Assembly (NCBI GenBank): GCA_018894105.1
Contig: CM032127.1
Location: 34,864,760-34,928,759, forward strand
Reading direction: 5' to 3'
Source of the DNA: Jacaranda mimosifolia
Lineage: Eukaryota > Streptophyta > Magnoliopsida > Lamiales > Bignoniaceae
DNA length: 64,000 bases
This document shows positions 33,352-45,643 of this stretch, in pieces. Each line of letters begins with the position of its first letter. Within the stretch, counting starts at the first letter, position 1. Made by a program: the position numbers and the translations under genes. The notes under the pieces were generated by a model, which saw only the letters and a list, made by a program, of their open reading frames with translations, made no database searches and was not told where the DNA came from.

Positions 33352-35319
33352 AACGATGCATAAATCCAAGGGTTGGATATTATTCCATTTCATGAGCAAT
33401 CCATATGAGATATAGGTGCTTGTTAGAGAACATGATCACTGAAGGTCCGCCTGGAGACTTCATTAGATAGCTATAGTGGCAAGTTCTCCATCTTATGCTA
33501 GTGCATATAATTAGTCCTTTGACTTTAGGATCCATGGTAATCTTGTGTTTAGGTACTCATACTTTGACTCTTCCTTAACTACTTAGTGGATCTTCAAGTT
33601 GAGCTAGGGTATGGCTACTTAAAAATGGAGGTTTGTGAGATCCAAGATGGGATCCAACTCCTTATTATTGTGAAGGAGGAGTGCATCTTCTATGTATTTT
33701 ATAATGATCGATTCCAAGGAGTCCTTGTGCAAGGCAGTATGATAATTTGGAAAATGAGTTTCTCAAAGATGAGGTCATAAACTAGCATCAAACATGAGGA
33801 ATAGTAACATAGTATCGAGGCTATTAGGGAGCTGATAAATATCTTGCCTAGGCCTCTTGTAGGAGATAAGAAATGGAAAGATAGTATTTGCATGGTAAGC
33901 GTATAGCTAAAATAGTTCACAAAAAGCATTCATCCAGCCAATTGTTGGGCTCCATGGGCTTGAGGTTGGACATCAACCATAGAGATTATGTACTCTTCAA
34001 TTAATAGAGATTAATTGAGTTGAGTCGATTAGTTTAAATAAGTTTAAACTAATGAGAATATTTGATACTCCAAAGTCACAAGAGTTGTGAGCCCATGTCT
34101 AATGAATGGTAAAACCTAATGGGTCACACACAAAAGCCAATTGGAAATCCTACTTGATGAAGGGGAATTTTCTAAGAGTTGGAAAGATTCCACCTTGACT
34201 GATTTTTGGAGGTAGATGGTTGACTAAATTGTTGGTTATTTTGGATTGATCAATTTAATTATTAAATTGATCCAAATAATTTAAAGTGTTAAATTAGACA
34301 AATTAAAGTAAGGAGTTAATTTAATTGGTGCCACATGACTATCAATTGGTCAAGTTAACCTAAAGAGTTAAGTTAACTATAACTAGCTTAAAGAGTTAAG
34401 CTAATTGACTTAGGAGTTAAGTCAAATGTTAATTAATTAAATTAAAGTGTTTAATTTAATTAAAATGAAGAATTAATTTTGGAGGAAAAATTCAAATGAA
34501 GAGTTCATTTGGAGTGCGTTAGAATTTATTTGGTTGACATTTCATGAGATGAATTGAAGATTCCAAATGAAATTCAAATTCATTATAAATTCATATGCAA
34601 CTTGCTTGCAAGTTGGCAAGCAAGTTGGCGTCAACCACAAGGGTGGTGTGATGCCACCTCAGCATCACACCTTCCCTCCATCTGTATACAGATATAGAGA
34701 GTAGCCGGCCATTGTGATGTGAATACACAAGCATTTTATATCTAATTATTAGATTCTCTGTTTCCTTCCTATTTTCCATATGTTACCTTATGTGTTGATG
34801 CTTCAAATTTTTCTTCATCTCCTACCTCCAAAATTAGCCTTTATCCCCTCACATCTCTCCTTTGTTTTCCAGCTAACATTAAGGAGATTTGAATTGTCCA
34901 TTAGTGTGTGGATCTTGTCATTAGAGGCAAAACACTTAGATTGCTTGCCTTTTGGAGATCGTTCGTTTGGGCAGAAACTTGGAGATGTTCTGGAGTGGCT
35001 TTTGATTTTTTGTTTTGGCTTAATTGTTTATTGAAGGTTCATTAAGGTGTTGGTGATCTTGTGTCCAAATTTCAACCAATTCGGAGGTGATTTGGTTGGG
35101 CAAAAGGTTGCCTACAAGCTATTGCGCCACTGGAGACTACATTGAAGGAGTTCAAGTAAGTCTTCATCTCTTTCGTTGGAATTTGCTTTCTAGGTAAAGA
35201 TTTTCTGACCTTAATCCACTTTAGATGCATGAATTAGATCCTTGGAGAGGCGTAATCAAGTTTGATTTAAGTTTTTAAGTGTTTTATAATTGGATCATTG
35301 GCTTACACCTTCTTTCAAG

Positions 35320-35332
35320 TGGTATCAGAGCC
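35320..35332 (+). other. primer-binding site of copia C
   Basis: TGGTATCAGAGCC is the exact initiator-Met-tRNA complement used by plant copia elements, two bases after the LTR end. Confidence 0.93.
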
Positions 35333-36762
35333 TAAATTTGTACTTTAATTTGGATTATTGTTTGATTGATTCATGTAATGAATTGATCTAGATCTCCAAA
35401 TACTTGATCCAAGTTATGGATTAGAGCATTTGGATGATCATGCATGTGGCTCCCTTGCTTGATGAATTGAAATTATGCTAACATGTGTTTCAAGTGTTAA
35501 TTCATAGTTGCTATTATTAAATTTTAATTTAGCATTTGATGATGTTATATGTTGATGTAGCATGTTAAATTTCGCCTTAAAGAGTTTTAGTCATTTTTAG
35601 ATCCAATATGATTGGAGATTAGTGGAGATTTTCGGAAAATGTTGATTCTCACTTAAACTTAATTTTTGAAGCATATTTGAGCACTTGAAATTCCATTTTT
35701 AAAAGGTGTTTTGAATCTGGAATTTCATCTATAATGTGTGATTTGATGTTTAGAAGGTATGCTAAAAATTTTGGTGCACAAAAATTGAGCCAAAAACAAC
35801 TTAACTTGGACCATACCCAAAATAAGGTAGGCTGTCGCGCTCAGCCAAGCAGCTGGTGTGCCTGTGGCGCGATCATGCTCTAGGCAGAAGTAGGAGCAGT
35901 TGCTCCCGATCTCAAGTTTTGAGAGTTTTGAGGTGTGTTTTGTGTTCTTTTTGTGGCCAAAATTGATTTGAATTATACTACATAGATGCTCAAGTTTGTG
36001 CAAGTTCTCAAGATTATGTTTAACATTTTTTATTGCTTTTAAAATCTTGTCAAAGTTAATCTTCAATAATGAAGCATAATTGTTATGCTTGTTCTTGCTT
36101 GGCCAATTAATTGTTTATGAGATAAGTATTTAATTATTGAAATTGATTGTCAATTCATGATTTATTTATTATTTATTTAAGTGTTGAATGGATGATAAAT
36201 GAATGGGTATGATCATGAGCCCTTAATATTGATTTTATTTGTTTCAAGTTATTGAAAGGGTTGTATTAAATTGGGGCTTGCATGCCTCTTAATTTCTTTC
36301 TTTTAAATGTTATAAGAGTAAAATCACCAGGAGTAAGGATTTCTTTCTTCTGTAAATTTTGCAAGGAGTAAGGAAGACCATTGGAGGTATGAATACCCAT
36401 GAATATATGGGGATACATTAATGTAATAGCTAGACTTAATCAACCCACTTAAAACAACCTATAGCTTTAAGTGCACCACTTGGTTAAGGCTCATAGTCAT
36501 CCCATCTTATGAGCATGCTACGCGTATTTACTTATTTATACTTTCCACATCCTATTGATGTATGAGATGCATGGTTAGAATATAGAAAGCCTAAATAAGA
36601 AGATAAAATTGATGAGATCTTTGCAAGCAAGACAATCCCTCCACTTAAAAATTGTAAGTGCTTCCCAAAATATTAAGTCAAAATGGATACAAATTTAAAG
36701 GAGTTTTAATTAATCCATGCCTTCTAGCAATAGTATGTGACATGATGATGCTACTATCTTTT

Positions 36763-37085
36763 GTGTGATGGCACTCAAAGCAAAGGTCACACTAGAGGTA
36801 TAAAGTTGTGGTCACATACTTAGCATATGTACTTAGCATATGATGCACCTTTGATTTGAGGCTTCCTATGTATTGGCACTCGAGGCTAGTGATGTCATAG
36901 AGTGGTCTTGAATTAAAGTTTTGATTGGTAGGTCCAACTTAACACCTAGTAATGTAGATGGCACATGAGCCATTGGTCTACAAGAAAAATGAGGCAAAAT
37001 ATATCAAGGGTTGCATAGAGATACAATTAGCAAAACTTTCTTACCTTTCGATTGTTTGTGGATGGCACACAAGGCGTAAGTCCAC
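36763..37085 (+). repeat. four hairpin repeats in leader of C
   Basis: Each copy has a GGCAC-type loop (GATGGCACTCAAAGC, TTGGCACTCGAGGC, GATGGCACATGAGCC, GATGGCACACAAGGC). The flanking stems differ: GTGTGA/TCACAC (36763-36792), CTATG/CATAG (36866-36900), GTAGA/TCTAC (36954-36981), GTGGA/TCCAC (37068-37085). Spacing is about 90-115 bp. Confidence 0.75.
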
Positions 37086-37278
37086 TTACAAGTCCTTAGA
37101 ATCTTGATTATTACTAGGAAATAAGATTTTTCGAATTCTTCCAGGGGGTAAAGGATTTGATAAATATTGGGAGAAAAATGTGCTTGAAAGATCATGAACA
37201 TGTTTTCAATATCAATATTCAATCACACTTATAATCTTCTTTTTGCCTTTTCTAGATTTTTGAAATCTCAAACTCAAA

Positions 37279-38139
37279 ATGGTTAAAAATCCACTCCAAA
37301 TTATTTTGGAAACCAATAAGCTAACCTGGCCAAACTTCTACGATTAGTTGAGAAACCTCAAGATTATTCTAGATTCTGAAAAGAGAATCTATGTCCTTGA
37401 TCAAAGTCCACCGGACACCATTGGCGATGATGCCACCAATGAAGCTTGTGAATAGTTTATGAAGTTTGTGGATAATGATCTACAAACGAGATACATCATG
37501 GTGGCTTCTATGTCTAATGAGCTTCAAAAGTCTCATGAGCATATGAAACATACAAATGACATCTATCCACACCTACAAGAGTTGTATGATGTTCAAACTA
37601 GAAACAAAAGCTTCACTTTGTCTAGGGAGCTCTTTAGATGTAGAATAAATGAGGGCACTAATGTCCATAAGCATGGGCTAAAGATGATCAGGCTTATAGA
37701 AAGGCTAGGTCAATTAGATGTAATCATGGACAACGAGCTCTGCGTAGATTTGATCTTACAATCATTCCCAAGCTCATTCGACCAATTCGTTAAGAAGTTT
37801 AATATGTCCAAGCAAAAAGTGATGATTAATGAATTAGTTAACATATTGGTGACTGTCGAGGAGACAATGAAAAAGGATAAGCCTCTTAGGCTTGCTTTCT
37901 CTTCCAAGTCTAAGGGCCCTAGGGGTCCTAGAAAGGGAGGTAAAAGGAATAAGAGTTCTTCCTCTAAGGGAAAGCAACCCTTGAAGAGTTCAGGGGGAAT
38001 CAAGAGAAAGAAAAAGACTAAAACCGATGCTACTTGTTTCCATTGTGGTGAGAAAGGACACTGGAAAAGGAATTGCAAAGCTTACCTTGCAACCTTTGAG
38101 AAGGGTATGTACTTTATTGAATTACACTTGACGACAAAC
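37279..38139 (+). pseudogene. gag: gag of copia C, 3' end fused to foreign LTR
   Basis: Starts MVKNPLQIILETNKLTW. It has two early stops (YD-stop-LRN near 37345; CE-stop-FM near 37455), then is open from 37459 through the Gag helices, the basic stretch and a CCHC knuckle CFHCGEKGHWKRNC at 38035-38076. After FIELHLTTN the sequence changes to gypsy 3 LTR at about 38140, which adds a short unrelated tail ending at 38172. The Gln that is a stop in B and D (LGQLDV here, near 37710) is intact. Protease and the start of integrase are missing. Confidence 0.88.
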
Positions 38140-38740
38140 CCCACGGAGTTAGAGTTGTCACCGAAAAAATAAAAACCCACTTACCTCATTGTAAAGCTGC
38201 TTCTTGGTCACTCTCGCAGTGGCTTGCTAGAGCGAGGTCAGCCATGCATGGTGGTGTGCAAGTGTGGCCGGAGGTGTGGGGAAGGTTGTGATGGTTTTAG
38301 TTTCGTGAAATGGTGTCGCCATAGGGAGATCGCCGAGAAAGATGGTGGTCGATGATGGAGAAATGAAAGAGAAAGGAGAAGGAAGAAACACAAAAGAAGG
38401 AAAGAAAATGAAGAAAAATCATGATGCCCGTTGTTTTGAAATTAATTTTTTCATTTTTTCAATTTAGTCCTTAGTCAATTTTAAGTTAAGTCAATTAAGT
38501 CGTTGAAACTCTAAAAATTGCCCTTAAGTCCCCATTGACCTTAGTTCTTCCATACAAACCCCTCAAGTTCTACTTGAAGCCCAAATAAGTCATCAAATTT
38601 AAATTTTTGACCCTAATACTTTCCAATTCCTTGTAATTAAATCCTTTATAATTCTTTTTCGAGCCCTAAAATTTGACCAAATTAAAATCCTAATTTCTGA
38701 ATCCTTATTTCCAAAAATATTGAATTTCAGGGGTGTTACA
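38140..38740 (-). repeat. partial 3' LTR of gypsy 3
   Basis: Aligns with 44139-44696 (shared phrases GCATGGTGGTGTGCAAGT, GGAGGTGTGGGGAAGGTTG, AATTTCAGGGGTGTTACA). It keeps only the first 0.6 kb of a 2.8-kb LTR and stops where copia C gag begins. Confidence 0.85.
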
Positions 38741-38762
38741 AACTCCCCTCTCCCCCCTTAAA
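38741..38762 (-). other. polypurine tract of gypsy 3
   Basis: On + it reads AACTCCCCTCTCCCCCCTTA, so the - strand has a long purine run ending right at the TGTAACACCCC LTR start. Confidence 0.85.
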
Positions 38763-38989
38763 AGAATCTGGTCCCCAGATTCTCATATGAGTACTGTTCT
38801 GACTAACAGAAAATAAGTAGATTCGGTCTGTTGATCTTCATCTTCTTTTCATTACATTCCGTCAGGATTGTTCCTTCAAGTCCTAATATATGCTCATGCT
38901 TCTCAGATGCATTATTTATCTTGACCTATGTGCCTTATCTAACAATCTTTCTATCATTTCTTCTGGCACACATGTTTTCTTACAGAACA

Positions 38990-39600
38990 GAAGAATACCT
39001 TGAATATCGGTATTGAACTCAACTCTTAAGAAGGATCAACTTTCCTTCGATTTCAACATAACACCTGTTCTTAGGCTTTTTGATGCTTCTGCTTTCAGCA
39101 AATAAGCCATTCTAGCCTTTCGGCTCAAGGCATTGGCTACTACACTCGCCTTTTCGCTTGGTAGGTGATGGAAAAATAACAGTCATCTAGAATTTCAATC
39201 CATCACGCTGTCTTATGTTCAAATCCTCATTTCAGTCAAATGATTGACCTTACTTAGTTACTTTAGTCAATGAGTCAGCTATTTAGACAAGTGCTACACA
39301 ATTCTTCGTTAACAGCCGACAAGACACAAAAAACTACATACTTCTATCACGTTTTTCGATCCCTTCCAATTGACTACTGCCTCTATCTCAGAGGGATCAA
39401 CTTCTACCCCATCTGGAGGTAGCCACCTTCTTATCCAAAATACACACTTGCAGATTTTGATTATAACTAATGCTTTCTTAAGGTTTCGAGAACCATACTA
39501 AGTGCTTTACGTGGTCTTTTCTAGTCTTCGGCTGAAAGGACTCTTACTTCAACTCCAGCTTTGAGAAGATTCTTGTCCCCGCAGAAAGTCAAATAATACT
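38990..39600 (-). pseudogene. pol: RT/RNase H remnant of gypsy 3
   Basis: On -, EVDPSEIEAVVNWKGSKNV near 39410-39350 is the end of the gypsy RT thumb, followed by a decayed YRRF-like segment. Further on, SVVANALSRKARMAYL near 39150-39100 matches the end of RNase H (usual ADALSRK). Stops and frame changes occur throughout. No integrase follows before the polypurine tract, so about 2 kb of pol is missing. Confidence 0.7.
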
Positions 39601-39849
39601 TCTACATGGACTAGGATAATGAATTCAATTCTTTCAGAAATAATTCTGAGTATTCAGCTATCACTTCTATATAATAAACCTTAATCTTGAGTTGCATATT
39701 TAGTTCGAAGAAGTACAACAGATATGAAAGAATGCAACCATCAAAATCATATATGGCATTATTATAATTTCTAAAATTAGAAATCATACCTTTTACCACT
39801 TCATAAGGATCAGGTGCCTCTTCTTCAGTCGGAGCATATGCTCGCTCGG

Positions 39850-41060
39850 ACTTTTAGCTTTCACTAGTTCCTGCGACTTGTTTTCTTTTTCTGTAGGGTT
39901 TGACTGTCTCTAGTTTGGGCAATCCTTGAATAAAAATTGATCATTATCACAAACTACACATCTACCTTGCTTTCTCCAACATCCTGATTCTTCATGGCCA
40001 AGTTTCCCACAATATCCACATGCTTTCTATGTTGGACACGTGGTTTCACCGGCATGATAAACCTGCTGATTAACACCCCCAATTTGTAACTTTGGTTGTT
40101 TGTTATTGGGGTGGTCTTGCCCACTAGGTGGTAGCTTTCCTAGCCTTTTCCAATAGTTAGATTCCTCATTGTTTAACATGCCACAAAATTCGTAAATCTT
40201 TTCTGATATCCCAGATTGGATCTTCTATCGTTTCTGACCTAAACCACTTTTCTTGCTAACAGCAACTCTGATCTCAGAACTTGTTCCTATCTTACATTTT
40301 CCTCCATATGTATGTACCTCAAGAGGTTCTTGTTCCACCTATAAGGCCCTCCTTGAGGCTTCATCAAAGTTAGACTGCTCATAAGGTGTAAGGGTTCGCC
40401 GTATCTTAGATCTTAATCCTTTAATAAATTTCTCGATTCTACATTCCTCATTTCTTAATACATGTGGGGCATACCGAATCAACCTACTAAATTTTGCCTC
40501 ATATTGCCACATTGTCATATCTGCTTGGGTAAGACCTTCAAATTTCTGTTTTCGAACATCCCTTACTTCTTGTGGTAAATATATCTATAAATTCCCACAC
40601 AAAATTGTCCCAGGTACGAGGTACTTTCTTATGTTCCCATCGTTGGCTTACTAAGGTCCACCATTGACCTGCAACTCCTTCTAATAAATAGATAGCAAAT
40701 AAAAATTTGAGGTCCTCTAGGTAACTTAACATCTAAAAAATATCATCAATCTCCCTGATCCAAGCTTCTACTTTCTAGTGATTCGATTCACCTATAAATA
40801 TTGGAGGGTGAAACACAAGAAGATGTGGTAAGGCCCCAAACTTTGGAGGTTTCTCGTCTCTCTTCAGATTATCGATCTGCCCTTGTTACTGGTGCAATTG
40901 TTGGAATTGCTGCCACATTACATTCATATGCTCTAAAACTTCTCTCCTTGCTGTTGATTATACCTGTGGACCTCATGTTTATCCCTTAACACTTATTGGA
41001 TGTCTTTGATCCGAGGTGTCCTCTTCCCAACTTTCTTGGTTGGGGGAATACATTGGGACT
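39850..41060 (-). pseudogene. gag: gag of gypsy 3, decayed
   Basis: On -, PPIFIGES..KVEAWIREIDDIF near 40790-40735 and LLEGVAGQWWTLVSQRWEHK near 40680-40620, followed by TWDNFVWEFIDIF, are the retrotransposon Gag capsid domain (PF03732-type). The capsid end (EECRIEKFIKGLRSKIR) lies near 40450-40390. A zinc-knuckle-like segment CGYCGKLGHEESGCW lies near 40020-39980. Upstream, at 41060-40830, is a Gln-rich N-terminal stretch. Several stops break it. It would have formed the particle shell. Confidence 0.78.
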
Positions 41061-41870
41061 AGTTCTGGTGAAGTCATCCAATATGTTGCAAGCTTTGCAG
41101 TCAAAGACTACACCTATCTGTAATATTTAAAATATATATACAATTTCTTAAATTTTTAAAAATAAAGAAAATAAAAGTAAGTTCAACAAATTTTCAATAA
41201 CTCACAATAGAAAGAAAGGAAATATGCTAACAATTAATTGGAAGATAAAATTAGTTAATATATTAGGTTAGCTCAGCAAAATTACATCAGTGTGACACAA
41301 GTCTAAAGTTTCCAAAATAGCTATACTAATTACACCCGATCGTATACAAAATGATAAGGCGTAAGGAAGGGGAAAAGAAAATATCAGTTAATGCTACGTA
41401 ATCCAACAGTCAGAAGCTACTACTAAGTGACTACTACCCCATATACATATATACAATGCGTCCACAGCCACCACATCATCCAGCTCTAGTTCATTTCCTA
41501 TCTAGACTCGTATGACACGAAGTCCCTACACTTGAACCTTTGTAATCACAACCCTTAGAACCAAATATCAATTTCAAATAGCTAACTCTGCCCAGCTTAA
41601 CATGAGTAACTCATGCTTCTTTCATAATCTATCCTCAAGTGTCTGACACATCCTGAGCAAGCTCGCCCTTTATGATTATCAGTCATCCATTAATATAAAA
41701 GTCACAAAAATTTGTTTCATTAACACAAGACTATTTAAATTCATTCCCAACTCCCTTGGGTCCTATATAACCTTTCAATATACCTCAAATAATCAAAGTT
41801 TGAATCCTAACTAATCTAAACATACGGTTAGCTATGAATCTCAATTCAACACCTAAGTTATCGACAACCT
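41061..41870. other. leader region of gypsy 3
   Basis: AT-rich untranslated sequence between gag and the primer site on -. No coding signal recognised. Confidence 0.45.
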
Positions 41871-41884
41871 AAGCTCTAATACCA
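41871..41884 (-). other. primer-binding site of gypsy 3
   Basis: On + AAGCTCTAATACCA, so - reads TGGTATTAGAGCTT, the initiator-Met-tRNA complement with small decay, six bases from the LTR end. Confidence 0.75.
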
Positions 41885-41889
41885 CCCTA

Positions 41890-44696
41890 TAGCAACCCCT
41901 CTTGGGACAGCACCCAAGTTGAGGCGCCACCAATTAAATCTTAAATACAGTTCAAATAATAACTAGGAAACCTGTAATTTAATCATCTCAAAGATAGAAC
42001 AGTCACACTAATCCAAAAGATCATTTCATAACGTAAAATATGTACATATCCAGTATCTTAAGCTTCATACAAACATTCTCCTAACACTCTTCAAGTAGTT
42101 ATCTCGATCAAGTGACTTATATGAACAACAGAAACACTTAATCTATTACCAAATCACTCTTGTCTAATACAGCCTCAACTTCTCAAATTGACATGTCTGA
42201 AGACAAATAACAATAAGGGGGTAAGTCCTTAGGACTTAGTAAGGGAAAAGAAAATAATAAGATTTATAAAAGGAAAGTTAACAAGGTACAACTATCGATG
42301 AACAACGTAATAACCACGAGAAGAAAAATGATAGACAACAATCAAAGATAGTTCGATAACAATAAAATCTTCAACACGAATCAACATTTTGCAAAGTACA
42401 CATGATATCAACTATTTTAAACTGTCCGGACATCGGTACAGTAAACAAGATTTCCTTATTGTTCCATTACTCGAGCACTCAGCTCGGCAGGTAATAACTT
42501 TCTTTTATTGGCATGGTCAACCGCATGCCAGATCTCGCCACTCACAGTTTGCTACCTCCAGCTCCCTATTGAGTCAAGATTGTATGTGGGTACTAGCCAA
42601 AAAATCTGTCACCATCGATCCGTACCGCCCGACCGTCTTTCTGGACCTAACCCCGGGCCTAAATCCCCCCCGTGGCGTCCCTCCGGGTAATATTTGGCCC
42701 TTGGCGTCCCATGGGTTAATGTAATATAATGCCAACAGTTATAAGTTGCACTTTTAAACATTCAGTATCATCATGACAGATACTTAGTTGAACCAATAAT
42801 GTACTGCCCAGCAAGGTCGTTTAGGGTTTATAACATAAGGCAACCATGTAACATAACAGAACAATAGATCGGCATATTCCTTTAGCAAATAACAGACTCG
42901 TAAGAAGCTAGTAACCTATGTGGGGACAGCCGCCAAGGCTGTAGGGTACCAAGGATAGAATTCTAATAATGTAAAGAAAGTTCTGCGCACTAGAACAATT
43001 AGAAAACAAGATCAGTATCAAAGATAACCCTCATATGGGTGTTTAAATCAGATAATGAATAACAAATCGAATTCTAAACACAATTCAGATTTCAAATAAA
43101 CAGAGTATTGTACAAAACAGAAAAACCCACACAAGGGCTTATCGCAAATAACAAATTAAAATAAAATGAATTGCCAGATTGGCAGACCCTTACCTCTTGT
43201 AGTCTCAAAATACAAATCACGTTCTACAGCCTATGAATAAGTAGGTTCCAATTCCACGTTACCTAATCCAAAAGAATAGATTCAAAATTAGAATCCCTAT
43301 ACAACCCTAATAACTTGTAATAATTACTATCATGCTTATCATAATCCAAAACTACTAATTATCCTATTAACATGATAGTTTAAAATGTAAATAGCACTAT
43401 TGTCCCAATAATAGCCAATAAGTCTAGTATTGCCAAAATAATTCTTGATTTTCATATCATTAACAACGGAACATATACTAATTCCCCAGTTACTTAATCT
43501 TTCTTATAACTTTATCCAAAATTAATATAACCACTCAATTCTTCATAATCAATTCCATCAAGTATAACTTAGGTTATAATCTACAATTCAGGGTTTAATC
43601 AATTAACAACTCATTCAATTCAAACTTAGGCTATAACCATACAAATCAAGGTCCACTTAACTACAAAATTCCAATATACAAAATACATATCAAACCAAAT
43701 ATAACTCTTATCATCGCAATACAAGTCTAAAGAAGTAATGATTCAATATACATATATATACATACAAAATCTCTTCCAAATCTTATACCAAGATCCACCA
43801 AACAAGACCTCAGATTTATAAACCAATCACACAGTTGAGCTCATCGCGTCGAAGGAATAAATCTATCTTCCCGCCCCTGCCGCACCATCGCCGCAGTCCG
43901 CCGTCGCTATAAAATATCAAGACCACCATTGTTCGCTTCCTTTCTTCCTCTTGAATCCAATGATACCTTTAGTTTTTAGATTCGAGGCTAGAAAAGCCCT
44001 TAACCATGGCCCAAAAGTTTCAGTTGCGCTTCTCTTCGTCGAGCTTTTAACGGCTATTTCCATCATCATCGCTGCTCTATTTCCCCATGCAAGACCACCA
44101 ATGTGTTCTCCGTGCTGAGAACTACCCAAACCATCCACGCGAAGTCAGAGTTGTCGCCCAAAAAATAGAAACCCACTTGCCCTGCCGTGAAGCCGCTTCT
44201 CGGTCACTCTCGTGGTGGCTCGTTGGAGTAAGGTTCAGCCGTGCATGGTGGTGTGCAAGTATAGCCGGAGGTGTGGGGAAGGTTGTGATGGTTTTAGTTT
44301 GGCCAAATGGTGTCGCCGAAGGGAGATCACTGGGAAAGATAATAGTCGTGGGTGGAGAAATGAAAGAGAAAAGAGAAGGAAAGAAAATGAAGAAAAATCA
44401 TGCTGCCCATTGTTTTGAAATCAAAATTTTCATTTTTGCAATTTAGTCCTTAGTCTATTTTAAGTTAAGTTAATTAAGTCCTTGAAACTCTAAAAATTGC
44501 CCTTAGTCCCCGTTGACCTTAGTTCCACTTGAAGCCCTAATAAGTCATCAAAATTTAAATTTTTGACCCCAATACTTTCCAATTTCTTGCCATTTAATCC
44601 TTTATAATTCTTTTTCGAGCCCTAAAATTCGACCAAATTAAAATCTTAATTTCTAAATCCTTTTTTCCAAAAATACTAAATTTCAGGGGTGTTACA
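41890..44696 (-). repeat. 5' LTR of gypsy 3 (about 2.8 kb)
   Basis: On - it begins TGTAACACCCCTG at 44696 and ends GGGGTTGCTA at 41890, an imperfect inverted match. The first 0.55 kb is shared with 38140-38740. C-rich clusters occur near 42640-42710 (CCCCGGGCC, GGCGTCCC). ORFs at 42389-42724 and 44087-44446 overlap this LTR and show no recognisable domain. Confidence 0.75.
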
Positions 44697-45643
44697 TCCA
44701 TGGTTGATGTCCAGCCTCTAGCCCATAGAGCCCAACTAATTGGCCGAAATGAAAGCTTTTGGAGAACCATTCTAGCTCTTGTATACTGTGCAAATACGGC
44801 CATTTCGTCTACTATCTCCCAAAAGAGGCTAGGGTAAGATATTTTTCGACTCCCCAATAACCTCAATATTATGTTTCTATTCCCAATGTTTGATTCCCCT
44901 TTATGACCTCATCTTTGGAAAACTCCTTTTTTCAAATTGTCATACCACCTTGCTCAAGGATTTTTTGGAATCAATCATTATAGAATACATGGGAGATATT
45001 CTCACCCTTCACAATGATGAGGAGTTGGATCCCATCTTGGATCTCACAAACCTCTATGTTTAAGTAGCTTATGCCCAATTATCACCCGAACGACCCGCTA
45101 CGTGGCCAAGGAAAAGGCAAAGCATGAGGACCTAAACACAAGGTTACCATGGATCCTCAAATCAAAGGACTAATTATACGCACTAGCATAAGTTGGAGAA
45201 CTTGCCATTACCGACTTGCCTCTTAGGCTATCTAGTAGATTCTCCAGGCGGGCCATCAGTGAATTATTTTCTAACAAGTTCCCATTAACATACACACATA
45301 TCTCATGTGGCATTGCTCATGAAATAGAGTAACATCCAACCCTTGGATTTGTACATCATAGGTGCAAGTCTATTCAGATCTTAGAAGCTCTGTCTCATAA
45401 GATCCTACGACTTGGAAGATTTAAGATCACAACCATGTAAGACTTGTTTCATGATCATCACCGAGTGTACTGACCAAGTCCTAAAGTCTTGTGTCATCTA
45501 AGGGCTTCAACCAAATGCTAGTGAAGTAATAATAAGCATGAGATAAAGATGGCCATTTAAAAAATATCATTCAATCAAGATTGTATCACTAGTGAAATAG
45601 TTTACATGTCAATCTAATTGCCTTCTGGGGAAGTATTCCAACG
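44697..45643 (-). repeat. fragment of a copia LTR
   Basis: Matches the start of family LTRs on - (45643 downward: ATTCCAACG on +, with CG where CA is expected). It is lost beyond about 950 bp, where gypsy 3 begins. It lies inside copia C between gag and integrase, so it was an insertion into C that later lost its left part. Confidence 0.85.

Larger units (their letters stand above)
30148..35317 (+). repeat. 5' LTR of copia C, split in three
   Basis: Segments 30148-30208, 32434-32675 and 33373-35317 join to about 2,250 bp and align end to end with other family LTRs. The first break is the solo LTR at 30209, the second a poly(A)-tailed retroposon. The TATA-like CTGTATACAGATATAG lies near 34681, and a donor-like TAG/GTAAAG at 35193/35194. 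Confidence 0.9.
35194..37255 (+). other. leader of copia C, candidate 2.06-kb intron
   Basis: The donor TAG/GTAAAGA at 35193/35194 and the acceptor TTTGCCTTTTCTAG/ATTTTTG at 37255/37256 lie where they do in copia B and D, 23 bases before the gag ATG. It contains the primer site, a GC stem TCGCGC/GCGCGA (35835-35872) and four hairpin repeats. No coding sequence. Confidence 0.5.
38140..44696 (-). mobile_element. Ty3/gypsy element 3 (chromovirus-like), deleted
   Basis: On -: 5' LTR (44696 to 41890), Met-tRNA primer site, gag, a short RT/RNase H remnant, polypurine tract, and a 601-bp start of the 3' LTR. Protease, most of RT and all of integrase are missing. LTR ends TGTAACACCCC with a Met-tRNA primer site are typical of plant Tekay/Del-type chromoviruses; the chromodomain itself is not present to confirm this. 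It sits between copia C gag and a reverse copia LTR fragment. Confidence 0.8.

Noticed and set aside
42389..42724. 111-residue + ORF in the gypsy 3 LTR
   Set aside because: It lies antisense within the U5-side of the LTR, has no recognisable domain and is Pro-rich from a C-rich cluster. It is probably chance.
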